DNA of 64,000 bases from UBA993 sp964436815 (GTDB lineage: Bacteria; Bacillota; Dethiobacteria; DTU022): NCBI GenBank assembly GCA_964436815.1, contig CAYTER010000002.1:1-64000 (forward strand), in the 5' to 3' direction. Of the stretch, positions 16,460-25,433 are shown in pieces. The notes below the pieces were generated by a model. It had not been told where the DNA came from. It did no database searches and saw only the letters and a list, made by a program, of their open reading frames with translations. The first letter of the stretch is position 1; each line of letters starts with the position of its first letter. A program made the position numbers and the translations under genes.

Positions 16460-17560
16460 TTAGCGCTGGCCGGCCATTAAGTAACCGGAAAGGACAGCTG
16501 TCACCGGAACCGCTGCAACCAGGCCGATACTGCCGGCAATACCGCGCACAAATTCTGTGGCAATGATATCCATGTTAATGACCTTGAGCCAGTCTATTTC
16601 ATAACCCATGACCAGCAGCAGCATCGGGATCGCCGCCCCGACATAGGCCAGGATCAAGGTATTAGCCATGGTGCCCATCACATCCCGCCCGACATTGAAG
16701 GCTCCCTTGACCAGATCCGCCGGACTGATGTCGGGGCTAGCCTGTTTAATTTCTGCAGCGGCCGAAGCAACGGACATACCGATATCGGTAATCGCTCCCA
16801 GCGAACCGATGATAATCCCGGCAAACAAGAGCCCCCTGAAATCGATAGTCTGGTCCATAAAATAAAGCATCTGCGCTTCATGCGATCCAAAACCGGTCAG
16901 ACGCGCCAGGCTTCCGGCCCAGAAAGCCATCAATCCGGCGACAATAACGCCAGTAATAGTTCCAATAATTGCCAATATGGATTTGCGGTTCAACCCGCCG
17001 ATCACAAAAATAGTAAAAGCAATAGCCACCGCGGCAATACCGACCGCTAAAAGGATTGGATTGTAGCCGGCCAGCAGAAGCGGCAGTAAAACCCAAAAAA
17101 TCAGAAAGATTGTGACCGCCAGGGTGATGATCGTCTTGACCCCTTTCATCCTGCCCACCAGGAGAAGAGCGATGATAAAAACACCAATCAGGTTAAAAAT
17201 GCCCCGATCCCGGGCCAGGTCCTGGACGTAAGCCTGCTCAAAGGAACCTTCTTCGCCGATTGTGACAACGATTACTTCCTGGCCTGCTTCAAGGACGAAG
17301 TCATAAACCGGATCACCGGCAAAAAAAGTATTGTAGATGGTCAGCACTGTCCCGCGGAAAGGCCCGCTGGTCAGCTCAACCACTACTTCCTGTTCAATGG
17401 CCGTAAAATACTGGTGCTGAAGCTCTTCAGTCTCGTTGACCTGGAGAACCCTGCCCCGGTAAAAATGCTCTTCAGCATAAACCGGTTCTTCATGAACAGC
17501 CGATACAGGGGTTGAAAAGACGAGTAATAAAAATGAAACAATGATCAGGAGATTGCGCAT
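16460..17560 (-). CDS. YibE/F-like membrane protein
   Basis: A 366-residue protein with a cleavable-type signal (hydrophobic segment, then TPVSAVHEE), an extracytoplasmic beta-rich domain (about 25-120) and about eight membrane helices. The segment GVKTIITLAVTIFLIFWVLLP starts the YibE/F domain. Family members are predicted transporters or channels of unknown substrate. The stop lies 18 bases before the FAD oxidoreductase TTG, so the two are probably co-transcribed. Start ATG at 17560 with GGGTGG about 12 bases upstream. Confidence 0.88.
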   Translation of the reverse strand: MRNLLIIVSFLLLVFSTPVSAVHEEPVYAEEHFYRGRVLQVNETEELQHQYFTAIEQEVVVELTSGPFRGTVLTIYNTFFAGDPVYDFVLEAGQEVIVVTIGEEGSFEQAYVQDLARDRGIFNLIGVFIIALLLVGRMKGVKTIITLAVTIFLIFWVLLPLLLAGYNPILLAVGIAAVAIAFTIFVIGGLNRKSILAIIGTITGVIVAGLMAFWAGSLARLTGFGSHEAQMLYFMDQTIDFRGLLFAGIIIGSLGAITDIGMSVASAAAEIKQASPDISPADLVKGAFNVGRDVMGTMANTLILAYVGAAIPMLLLVMGYEIDWLKVINMDIIATEFVRGIAGSIGLVAAVPVTAVLSGYLMAGQR

Positions 17561-17609
17561 CTATTAATACCACCCTAAGATTTTTAGTTTTATAGATTCA
17601 CTAAATGGT

Positions 17610-18260
17610 TCAGTAGCCCACAAACAGCTGGGTGTAAAAATGGCTGCCATCACCGCGAACCTGGATTCCAACCCCAACGAGGCTGTAACTGCTCCCCAAG
17701 ATGTTATTCCGGTGGCCGGGGGAGGCCATCAACATATCATGGGCCGCAGTGACACTGCCGCTTGAATTCATCGCCAGATTCTCTGCGGCGGACCGGTAAC
17801 TCACCCCGAAATGGTTAAGCAGATCTACAAAACTGCCGTAGGTCGGAGAAGTGTGACTGAAATAGTTTTTATCAATCATATCCCTGCTTTTGGCCCTGGC
17901 CGCGTTGGTCAGCTGACTGCTTACCTGCAGGGGCGGCAGTCCGGCGCTGGCCCTGGCCTGGTTGATCAGGTTAACCATCTGCTGCTCCTTACTGACTGCG
18001 CCTCCGGTTTGCGGCGGCGCCGGTTCAGGCTCAGGCCGGGGGCGCACCTTTGGACCCGGTTCAAAATCAAGCTCCTGATCAAGCCAGACAGCGTAAAGTG
18101 AAAAATCGATCAGTTCACCTTCTGTTTCCGCTTCTTTCAAGCCCTGATCAGGGTTCAGTCGATCGAACGCCGGCAGATCACTTAAAAAGAAAAGGATCCC
18201 CAGGCTGATGATTAAAAGGGTGAGAAAAAGCAGGAACCGCATAAAAAGTTTAAGAATCAT
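17610..18260 (-). CDS. YkwD-type CAP/SCP domain secreted protein
   Basis: A 216-residue protein: one N-terminal membrane anchor or signal (about 5-25), a Pro/Glu-rich linker (about 55-80, PRPEPEPAPPQ) and a C-terminal CAP domain with NQARASAGLPPL, AKSRDMIDKNYFSH, AAENLA and SPGHRNNILG. The two His of FSH and GHR with the Glu of AEN are the family's putative metal/active-site residues. Related to YkwD and SafA-linked spore proteins of Bacilli; function unproven. I choose the ATG at 18260, 11 bases after GGAG, over a TTG at 18302 with no site. Confidence 0.87.
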   Translation of the reverse strand: MILKLFMRFLLFLTLLIISLGILFFLSDLPAFDRLNPDQGLKEAETEGELIDFSLYAVWLDQELDFEPGPKVRPRPEPEPAPPQTGGAVSKEQQMVNLINQARASAGLPPLQVSSQLTNAARAKSRDMIDKNYFSHTSPTYGSFVDLLNHFGVSYRSAAENLAMNSSGSVTAAHDMLMASPGHRNNILGSSYSLVGVGIQVRGDGSHFYTQLFVGY

Positions 18261-18331
18261 TGACTCAATTACTCTCCGGTTTCTTTGAGAATTTAACAAC
18301 ACCCGGATCTAGTGATGAAGCTACAAACCAG

Positions 18332-19081
18332 TCAGGCATTAGAACCCGGAGGGCTAATCTGCTCAATTTCCCGGTGAACCGCCGGTAAGTCACGATTAGT
18401 TATAATACCGATCAGCTTCTCATCAGGATTTCCATTCTGCGTAATTAAAACCGCTTCCAGCTTTCGTCCTTCATGCTGCCAGCGGTAGAAATGTTCCGGT
18501 ACAGTAAAAAGTGACTGATTGGCTGAAACAATCTCATAATCGTTTTCATGACCTGTTTTTTTGATCACATCCAGTAGTGTAGTTTCATTGATATTAATCT
18601 CCCTGTTATTTTCAACCAGGCAAATCCCCATCCACTTAACGATCATATTTGAAGTCAGCAATCCGACCAGTCTGCCATTATCGTAAACCGGAGCCTGGGT
18701 ATAAGACATCCTGCTCAGGTCGCGAATCGCCCGTGCTACCGGGTAGTTTCCCGAAAGTGTAAGCACTTCTTTCAGAAAGAGGGGCGCTACCTTTGGCGGT
18801 TCAACTAAAAGCTTGGCGATACGTTCAATTTTTTCAACCACTTCAGCGGTAGGGACGGCAATGATTTCACCGCCCGCCCGATCATGGACAATAGCGTTGC
18901 GCAGCTCGCTGTACTCGCGCAAGTCAAAGCGGTACCTCTCAATAACCGGATTAACCCTGGCGCTTTTATCCACCAGTTCAAAAAAACGGCGGTGATCTTT
19001 TAAGTTCAGAATTCTTTCCATTTCATGTTCAATGGTCGAGTAGGCATTTAAAAAGCGTTCCGCATTGTTGTTTCCGGGCAT
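18332..19081 (-). CDS. CBS-domain protein with N-terminal helical domain
   Basis: A 249-residue cytoplasmic protein. The N-terminal third is helical and resembles AbiEi/HEPN-like helical modules in having R-x-x-x-x-H (ELRNAIVHDR), and the C-terminal part holds two CBS motifs (TQAPVYDNGRLVGLLTS and a later LIGIITNRDLP). CBS pairs bind adenine nucleotides and act as switches. The R-N-A-I-V-H-D stretch is the HEPN signature pattern R-x4-6-H, so it might be an RNase-like or nucleotide-binding helper; that is inference. No clear partner gene is adjacent. Confidence 0.75.
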   Translation of the reverse strand: MPGNNNAERFLNAYSTIEHEMERILNLKDHRRFFELVDKSARVNPVIERYRFDLREYSELRNAIVHDRAGGEIIAVPTAEVVEKIERIAKLLVEPPKVAPLFLKEVLTLSGNYPVARAIRDLSRMSYTQAPVYDNGRLVGLLTSNMIVKWMGICLVENNREININETTLLDVIKKTGHENDYEIVSANQSLFTVPEHFYRWQHEGRKLEAVLITQNGNPDEKLIGIITNRDLPAVHREIEQISPPGSNA

Positions 19082-19129
19082 TTAAAGAAATAGCCTCCTT
19101 TGACCGGCTGCCTGCCGTCTGGTTCTTAA

Positions 19130-20620
19130 TCAGGATTCACGAATAAAGTTATAATAAAAATTAACAACCCCCTGGAGCTGATCGATGCTGATATACTCGT
19201 TGACCCCGTGAATACTGCGCAGTTCTTCCCTGCTCATTTTAACCGGCGAAAACCTCAGCACATTGTCGCAGATCGCACAAAAGTGCCTGGAATCAGAAGC
19301 ACCGAGCATGATGTAGGGGGTGACCAGGGTATCATGAAATACAGAACTGACCACCCTCGCTAGTTTCCTGTAGGCCTCCGAATCCGGGCTGGTCGAGGGG
19401 GAAGGGTTGTGCCCATATATTCTCCTGACTGAAAGTTTGAGCGGATCATCAGACTGCCTGGCAGACAGAGATGCCTGCCTAGCCTGTTCTGTCAAATAGT
19501 CCAAAGCGCTGTCACAGGTATCGCTCGCTGAAAGCCTGATGTTGGCGACAGCCCTGACCCGGTCGGGGATCACGTTGGCAGCTTTGCTTGCTTCAGCCAT
19601 AGTAAAGACACTGGTAGTGCGGCACAGTGCATTAAGCTCTCTGCCGATCAGCGGCAGCGCAGCCAGCAGCAACGGCTTAAAGCACCAGAGATTGGCAAAA
19701 ACTATTTTTAACCCGAACGGCATATGCCTGCCGAGGATGTTAAACATCTCTTTGACTTCACCTGGCATAAACGCCGGAAAAGGTTTTTTATCCAGCCTCA
19801 GGATAATTTTGCTCAGCACCGCCAGGGGAGTAATTCTTCCCGGGGTGGAAGCATGACCGCCACTGCCTTCCAGAACTACTTCAATATCGGTCAGGCCCTT
19901 TTCCGACAGGCCAACTGCAGCTATCGGCTTTTTGACCCCCGGGAAAACCCCGGTAACGATCGCTCCGCCTTCGTCCAATACAGCAGCCGGTTTAATATTG
20001 CGGCTTTTAAGCAGTTCTACTATCGCCGGGGCTCCCGATCCCATGGTTTCTTCATCATGGCCAAAGGCAAAGTAAATGTCCTGTGCCGGTATGAACCCTT
20101 CAGCTAAATGCTTTTCAGCCGCTTCCAGGGCACCAAAAAGCGTGCACTTGGTGTCTAGAGAACCTCTCCCCCAGATCTTATCATTGTCGATTATCCCGGC
20201 AAAAGGCGGAAAACTCCACTGTTCAGCTTCCGCCGGCACCACATCATAGTGAGCCATTAACACCATAGGTTGATCGCTGCTACGGCCAGGCCAGTGATAG
20301 AGCAAAGAATGACCCATGACCAGCTCCCGTTTCAGCTGCTGATGAACAAGCGGGTAATACTTTTCCAGCAGATCCCGGAAACGCACAAATTCGCTATAGT
20401 CATCCGGCGACCAATCTTCACCTGCTCTTTCCGGATGAATCGTGCGGCAGCGCAGCATTTCAGCAAAACGTTCCGCAAAAACCAGGCGATCGCTTTCGGA
20501 TAAATGCTGTAATGCGGCAACTGCTCCCGGGCATTTCTGAACGGGCTTAAAAAGGGCCGCCCTGATTAGAAGAATGGCCACAAAAGCTGCCAGCAGGCTG
20601 ATAATAGTCCACAAGATCAT
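19130..20620 (-). CDS. M20 family metallopeptidase (carboxypeptidase S-like), membrane-anchored
   Basis: A 496-residue M20 zinc peptidase with an N-terminal hydrophobic helix (residues 2-25), so probably anchored in the membrane. Metal ligands are visible in VLMAHYDVVPAE, WGRGSLDTK and FGHDEETMGSGA (catalytic Glu next to ligand Glu), with a late ASDSRHF segment. Length and order match carboxypeptidase S/aminoacylase-type members, which cut dipeptides or N-acyl amino acids. The gene starts 12 bases after two membrane-protein genes, so a combined uptake/hydrolysis or exchange unit is likely. GGGGTGAT precedes the ATG. Confidence 0.9.
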   Translation of the reverse strand: MILWTIISLLAAFVAILLIRAALFKPVQKCPGAVAALQHLSESDRLVFAERFAEMLRCRTIHPERAGEDWSPDDYSEFVRFRDLLEKYYPLVHQQLKRELVMGHSLLYHWPGRSSDQPMVLMAHYDVVPAEAEQWSFPPFAGIIDNDKIWGRGSLDTKCTLFGALEAAEKHLAEGFIPAQDIYFAFGHDEETMGSGAPAIVELLKSRNIKPAAVLDEGGAIVTGVFPGVKKPIAAVGLSEKGLTDIEVVLEGSGGHASTPGRITPLAVLSKIILRLDKKPFPAFMPGEVKEMFNILGRHMPFGLKIVFANLWCFKPLLLAALPLIGRELNALCRTTSVFTMAEASKAANVIPDRVRAVANIRLSASDTCDSALDYLTEQARQASLSARQSDDPLKLSVRRIYGHNPSPSTSPDSEAYRKLARVVSSVFHDTLVTPYIMLGASDSRHFCAICDNVLRFSPVKMSREELRSIHGVNEYISIDQLQGVVNFYYNFIRES

Positions 20621-20632
20621 AGCAGATCACCC

Positions 20633-21301
20633 CTAAATCATATTCTTGTTATACATCAATCTGGCGGCAGCAATTGCCGACAAAGCACTGACCGGAATCA
20701 GGATTCCGACCGGCGCATTTGGAACAATAACGAAGATGATAATCATCAGGGCAACCGGCACCACTGCGAGTTTCCAGTTTTTGGAGATATAGAGGTAACC
20801 AAGCGCGCCAAAGAGCGCCGGCAGAATATTTTCAAATGCCGGCTGTAAAACAGGTGAAGCCAGGATCGGGGTGAGCTGAACAAAAAGCAGGACTCCAATC
20901 ACCAAAACCAGGTTGGTTACCAGGGAAGAAGTAGCCACCGCTATGGTAGAAATGATCTCCCCCTCATTTGAGCCGGGTTCAATATCGGCTATTTCCATGG
21001 CATTCAAGGCACAGGGAACTTTCAGATTGGTCAGGTTCCCGGTAGTGAAGGCCAGATAGGTTGCCCCGCTGCCCAGCATTGGTGAAAAGGTAATTACTTC
21101 AATAATCCCGATCGGAACATAGATCATCATAATGGGCAGAAGTCCGCCAAGCAGTGGACCGGCAGCCGGCCAAACATTGAAATAGGCTGAAATGGCCAGG
21201 GGAATAGAGAGGATGACCAGCAGAGCAGCCGACATCCAGATCCGACCCATGCGGTGAATAGCCTGATCATAACTTAAAGGCTTCTCGTTTTTAGCAGTCA
21301 T
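20633..21301 (-). CDS. Membrane protein, probable transporter subunit paired with DUF5058 protein
   Basis: A 222-residue hydrophobic protein with about six membrane helices and a short cytoplasmic N-terminus. A polar loop E-I-A-D-I-E-P-G-S-N-E-G-E lies between helices 3 and 4. I cannot assign a named family. It begins 4 bases after the upstream membrane gene and is followed by the M20 peptidase, so all three are probably one operon and the two membrane proteins one complex. GGGAGG lies 9 bases before the ATG. Confidence 0.75.
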   Translation of the reverse strand: MTAKNEKPLSYDQAIHRMGRIWMSAALLVILSIPLAISAYFNVWPAAGPLLGGLLPIMMIYVPIGIIEVITFSPMLGSGATYLAFTTGNLTNLKVPCALNAMEIADIEPGSNEGEIISTIAVATSSLVTNLVLVIGVLLFVQLTPILASPVLQPAFENILPALFGALGYLYISKNWKLAVVPVALMIIIFVIVPNAPVGILIPVSALSAIAAARLMYNKNMI

Positions 21302-21305
21302 TTAG

Positions 21306-22013
21306 CTAACCTCCCAGGATTCCGGCATAGAGAATTGCCAGCGCCATTGCACCGACCATGCTCAGCGGCAGGGCAAAGTCTTTAAATATTTTCAGGCCGC
21401 CTTTTTGCTCAAGCATGATGCAGATGATCATAATCAGGGCCGATGAGAGCAAGGTCAGGATCGAAACAAGCCCACCGGCTAAGGCACTGCCTAAAAAGGA
21501 GCTGATCAGGCCAACAAACATGGCGGCAATGAGCAGCGAGCCCCAGCGGTTGTCTTCAACCTTGATCTTGTTAACCCTGCCCTGTAGTTTCTTGAAATAA
21601 GCAATGATGAATAAAGGACCGGACATGATTCCCAAGGTCATGACCCAGACAATTACCGAAAATACATCAAGCGGGACCCCGGCGCCGGCCAGGCTGGCTC
21701 CGGCTGCCTGCGCTGCCGCCTCTGCAGCAGGAAGCTCGTAGGTTATCGCTCCAATCACGGAAAGACGGATCCAGGGCAGGGCCAGCCCCAAGGCGCCCGA
21801 AAGGGTCAGCATCGTCAGTAGAATTGACAGTGAGGGAACAAGAGTGAAAACAGCGCTTGAAATTACTGCCCGGCTCATTTTACCGGGTTCCAAACCTTTG
21901 CGTTTGCCTTCCAGCCATGCACTTCTGAGAAAAACCAGCGATTGCACTGTGACAAAGATCGCGACAACCGCTCCGAGCAGAAACATAAAAGTGCTGTTTC
22001 TGAAATCAGCCAT
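21306..22013 (-). CDS. DUF5058-like membrane protein, probable transporter subunit
   Basis: A 235-residue protein with about six or seven membrane helices. The opening (N-S-T-F-M-F-L-L-G-A-V-V-A-I-F-V-T-V-Q-S) and the FTLVPSLSILLTMLTLSGALG region resemble the DUF5058 group. First gene of the putative three-gene unit with its smaller partner and the M20 peptidase. GGAGGATTACCG precedes the ATG. Transport function is inferred from topology and context only. Confidence 0.75.
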   Translation of the reverse strand: MADFRNSTFMFLLGAVVAIFVTVQSLVFLRSAWLEGKRKGLEPGKMSRAVISSAVFTLVPSLSILLTMLTLSGALGLALPWIRLSVIGAITYELPAAEAAAQAAGASLAGAGVPLDVFSVIVWVMTLGIMSGPLFIIAYFKKLQGRVNKIKVEDNRWGSLLIAAMFVGLISSFLGSALAGGLVSILTLLSSALIMIICIMLEQKGGLKIFKDFALPLSMVGAMALAILYAGILGG

Positions 22014-22140
22014 CGGTAATCCTCCTTGAATAAGAATATATTTCAGTTAGTTCTGCGCAATAGCCGCTGCTGATAGTGTTTTCTATATGTTATCATAGTA
22101 AGAAAGATAAAGCAGATAAAAAATTACAGGAGGTCAGCTG

Positions 22141-22545
22141 ATGACAGGTTGCGTCTTTTGCCACAGAGAAAGTCTTGCTATTATCGATGAAAATGAACTG
22201 GCTTTAGCTTTCTATGATGCCTGCCCTGTCAGTGCCGGGCATACTTTGGTTATTCCTAAAAGACATGTTGAAACGTACTTTGATGCCAGTCCTGAAGAAC
22301 ATGCCGCAATCAGCAGCCTGGCAGGCCAGGTGTGCCGGAATTTGCAAAAAGAACTAAACCCCGATGGTTTTAACATCGGGGCTAATGTAGGCGAAGCGGC
22401 AGGGCAGACAGTATTTCACTTTCACATCCATATCATACCCCGCTATAAGGGTGATGTCGCCGATCCCCGGGGCGGGGTCAGAAAGGTTATTCCCACTCGC
22501 AGCTGCCGTCTGCCGGGCAGTGCAAAATCTGATCAGCGGGATTAA
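22141..22545 (+). CDS. HIT-family nucleotide hydrolase
   Basis: A 134-residue histidine-triad protein. The Zn-like knuckle CVFCHRE is at the start, [12 protein letters not shown] in the middle and the catalytic triad HFHIHIIPR near residue 100. HIT proteins cleave nucleoside phosphoramidates or dinucleotide polyphosphates. GGAGGTCAGCTG precedes the ATG. The last 20 residues differ from the usual HIT C-terminus and lie over the end of the convergent YyaL gene, 59 bases of overlap, so the natural end of this protein has been reshaped by that overlap or the extension is neutral. Confidence 0.93.
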   Translation: MTGCVFCHRESLAIIDENELALAFYDACPVSAGHTLVIPKRHVETYFDASPEEHAAISSLAGQVCRNLQKELNPDGFNIGANVGEAAGQTVFHFHIHIIPRYKGDVADPRGGVRKVIPTRSCRLPGSAKSDQRD

Positions 22546-24370
22546 ACCTGTAATCAAGCGCTGAGAGTAAATAGGTATAGGCTGTCGGCTGTTTTCTGAG
22601 GTTCTTAAGCTGAGCGGCAATCAACTTATCCCCTGTTTTATTAAGTTCTTCATCCTGTAATAACCTGCCCAGCCGGAATTGATTCATAACGGCCATTGAA
22701 TAACCTGACGGGGAGGCGCCATCGTAGGCTTCAGCCTCAAAGGGCAGCTGCCCGTCCCCTTTTAGCTCAGTACTGTAGTTTAAGGTTCCACGCTGATTAA
22801 GAAAAAGATCCAGCATGATTGTATTCAGACTCACTGCTTTATCAAGATGCTGCTGCTCGCCAGTAGCCCTGTAAAGTTCCAGGTAGGCCCAGGTCATCGC
22901 CGCATAATCATCAAGAAAAGCTTCAATTGCCGCTTCTTTATCCCTGTAGCGCCTTAACAGTTTACCGGCAGGTGTAACCAGGTTTTTTGCGATAAAGGCC
23001 GCAGCCCGTTCAGCTTCCCGGATAAAACCGGTCTCTCCAAGGACCTTTCCGGCCCTGGCCAGGGCAGCAATAGCCAATCCATTCCAGGCGGTAACCACTT
23101 TGTCATCCAGGAATGGTTTTTCCCGTTTGGCCCTTTCTGCGAGCAGCACAGTCCTGGTCTCTGCGATCTCCTCCTGGAGGTTCTTTATGCTTAAACCCAT
23201 TTTTTCGGCAAATTGAAGATCATCGCAGCGCCTGTTTAAAACATTTAGTCCTTTCTCAAAATTGCCTTCAGCAGTTACTCCGTAGTACTCGGCCAGCATT
23301 TGCCCCTGCTGTTCACCGAACAGGTCAAGCATTTCAGCCAATTTCCAGACATAGTAAGTGCCTTCTTCACCTTCACTGTCAGCATCCTCTGCCGCATAGA
23401 ATGCTCCCTCTGGCGCCTGCATTTCCCGCAGCAGGTAAGCGGCAATTTTACGGGCCATTTCAGCTGCTGCGGCATCACCGTCCAGCTGATACGTTTCAAC
23501 TGCAGCAAGCAGTGTCATCGCCTGATCATAAAGCATTTTTTCAAAATGCGGAACCAGCCATTCCCGGTCAACCGAGTAGCGGTGAATACCATATCCCAGC
23601 TGATCAAAAATTCCACCCCGGTGCAGAGCCTGAATTGTTTTTCTAACCATCTCAACAGCATCCTGCTCATCTTGCCCTTTCCCGTAGCGCAGCAGAAAAA
23701 GCAACTGATGGGGAGCCGGAAACTTTGGCGCCCCTCCGAAACCGGCATATTCTCTGTCGAAACTTGATTTAAGCTGTTTATAGGCCTTGTGCAAGATGTC
23801 CCGGCCTTCTTTCTCATCCAACTCTGATTCGGTATCACGCGATTCTTCGGTCATGCTGTTCAAAGCGTTGACCAGTTCATCAGCCGCCTGAACGACCCGC
23901 CCTTTTTCTTTTTTCCAGTATTCGCTGATCCGGGGAAGGATATCAAGCATCCCACTTATTCCATAACGGCTTTCTTTTGGGAAAAAAGTGCCGGCATAGA
24001 AAGGCTTGCGATCCGGAGTGAGAAATACGGTTAAAGGCCATCCTCCCTGACCGGTAAGAGCCTGGCAGGCAGCCATATATTGCTGATCAAGATCAGGTCT
24101 CTCTTCCCGATCAACTTTTACCGCAATATAATCTTCGTTCAGCAAAGCCGCCACTTCTTCATCCTCAAAAGAATCGTGGGCCATCACGTGACACCAGTGG
24201 CAGGTCGAATAACCGATACTCAAAAATACCGGCTTGTCTTCTTCAGCCGCCTTCTTGAAGGCTTCATCACTCCAGGGGTGCCAGTCAACCGGATTAAAAG
24301 CATGCTGCAGCAGATAGGGCGATTTTTCCTTGCCTAGAAGGTTTGGTTTTTGCCTGGCGGATTTTTCCAC
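22487..24370 (-). CDS. YyaL-type thioredoxin-domain protein (DUF255)
   Basis: A 627-residue protein of the YyaL/SSP411 group: an N-terminal thioredoxin-like domain (about 1-165) with the signature [15 protein letters not shown] and the CxxC site [11 protein letters not shown], then an (alpha/alpha)6-barrel region resembling N-acyl-glucosamine epimerase/glycosidase folds. Cytoplasmic; function unknown despite wide distribution. I prefer the GTG at 24370, 9 bases after GGGAG; the ATG at 24379 abuts that site. Complete. Its last 59 bases overlap the HIT gene on the other strand. Confidence 0.9.
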   Translation of the reverse strand: MEKSARQKPNLLGKEKSPYLLQHAFNPVDWHPWSDEAFKKAAEEDKPVFLSIGYSTCHWCHVMAHDSFEDEEVAALLNEDYIAVKVDREERPDLDQQYMAACQALTGQGGWPLTVFLTPDRKPFYAGTFFPKESRYGISGMLDILPRISEYWKKEKGRVVQAADELVNALNSMTEESRDTESELDEKEGRDILHKAYKQLKSSFDREYAGFGGAPKFPAPHQLLFLLRYGKGQDEQDAVEMVRKTIQALHRGGIFDQLGYGIHRYSVDREWLVPHFEKMLYDQAMTLLAAVETYQLDGDAAAAEMARKIAAYLLREMQAPEGAFYAAEDADSEGEEGTYYVWKLAEMLDLFGEQQGQMLAEYYGVTAEGNFEKGLNVLNRRCDDLQFAEKMGLSIKNLQEEIAETRTVLLAERAKREKPFLDDKVVTAWNGLAIAALARAGKVLGETGFIREAERAAAFIAKNLVTPAGKLLRRYRDKEAAIEAFLDDYAAMTWAYLELYRATGEQQHLDKAVSLNTIMLDLFLNQRGTLNYSTELKGDGQLPFEAEAYDGASPSGYSMAVMNQFRLGRLLQDEELNKTGDKLIAAQLKNLRKQPTAYTYLLSALDYRFNPADQILHCPADGSCEWE

Positions 24371-24514
24371 CAGAATCATCTCCCTTCAACCTGATAATAA
24401 TATATTAAGTCTATAGTTTTAGTATATTATATCATACATGGTGTTAGCAACCAGGTCAGCACCCGGTTGGTGCTCACGTAAATCTTTCCTATGATGATTA
24501 TTGGCGAGGACGGT

Positions 24515-25255
24515 TTAGATTACCGCAAGAAGAAAAATACCGGAAATTGTACCGAAGACTGCACCAAAAGTGCCGGCATGACCGTTTCCCGAATTCTGAG
24601 AACCGGGAATTAACTCTCCGAAAATTATATAAAGCATCGCCCCACCGGCAAAACCTAAGGAAAGCGAAAGCACCATTTCGGAGATCGCTCCCAGTGTTGC
24701 GCCGAGAAAGGCGCCTATCCCCATTGGTAGACCGGCCATAGCTGTATAAAGAACGATCCAGCGCAATCGCAAACCTCCGGCACACAGCGGGCAGGCCATA
24801 GCTATGCCTTCCGGTATATTATGCAGGGCTATGGTCAGAGCGAGGGTAAAACCGACTGCCGGTGATGCTACATAACTGGCCCCGATTGCCAAACCTTCCG
24901 GCAGGTTGTGCATGGCAATGCCTAAGCCAAGGATCGTCCCGGTGCGGATAAAACGGGGCAGATCACCCGTTGCTTCAAAAAAATGAAAATGGGGTATTTT
25001 TAGGTCAAGAAAAAGGATGAATAGCGATCCAAAAATCAAACCGGCGAAGGCTGTAAAAAAATTTCCGGCTGCAACCGATTCGGGTAAAAGATCATTTAAA
25101 ACTATAGCCAGCATTATACCTCCGGCAAAACCGAGGATAAATCCAAGCGTCGCTTTACCGGGTTGTCTTAAAAAGAGGGCAATAACAGCGCCCGAACCGG
25201 TACCGATTACCCCGGCGCCTAAACCGATCAGGGTAATCTGGAAAACATCATTCAT
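24515..25255 (-). CDS. ZIP family divalent metal transporter (ZupT-like)
   Basis: A 246-residue membrane protein with about eight helices. Key helices carry the metal-site motifs HNLPEGLAIG and HNIPEGIAMA in TM4 and TM5, exactly the ZIP pattern, and a His-Glu-rich loop between helices 3 and 4 is short (K-I-P-H-F-H-F-F). ZIP proteins bring zinc, iron or manganese into the cytoplasm. GGAGG lies 7 bases before the ATG. No visible regulator site. Confidence 0.92.
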   Translation of the reverse strand: MNDVFQITLIGLGAGVIGTGSGAVIALFLRQPGKATLGFILGFAGGIMLAIVLNDLLPESVAAGNFFTAFAGLIFGSLFILFLDLKIPHFHFFEATGDLPRFIRTGTILGLGIAMHNLPEGLAIGASYVASPAVGFTLALTIALHNIPEGIAMACPLCAGGLRLRWIVLYTAMAGLPMGIGAFLGATLGAISEMVLSLSLGFAGGAMLYIIFGELIPGSQNSGNGHAGTFGAVFGTISGIFLLAVI

Positions 25256-25342
25256 TCAGCAACCTCCGTTCAACGACTGGTCTGCATATTCTGCCACCTC
25301 CCCATTATATCCAATAAAGAAAGTAATATGAAGGTATAATTA

Positions 25343-25372
25343 TTTAAATAAAGAAATGTAATAGGGTATAAT
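25343..25372 (+). promoter_or_regulatory. Promoter of glnS
   Basis: TTTAAA (25343-25348), 18-base spacer, TATAAT (25367-25372), about 62 bases before the GTG start. No T-box or other leader structure is evident in the short leader. Confidence 0.5.
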
Positions 25373-25433
25373 CACGAAGGGACAATCCTTAGATCAACAT
25401 AAACAGTCCATTGTTCAGGAAAGGAAGATTTTA

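Noticed and set aside
24458..24474. Hairpin AGCACC-CGGTT-GGTGCT between the ZIP and YyaL genes
   Set aside because: Only 6 bp, no U-run on either side, and it would lie upstream of the ZIP gene rather than at the natural end of a transcript.
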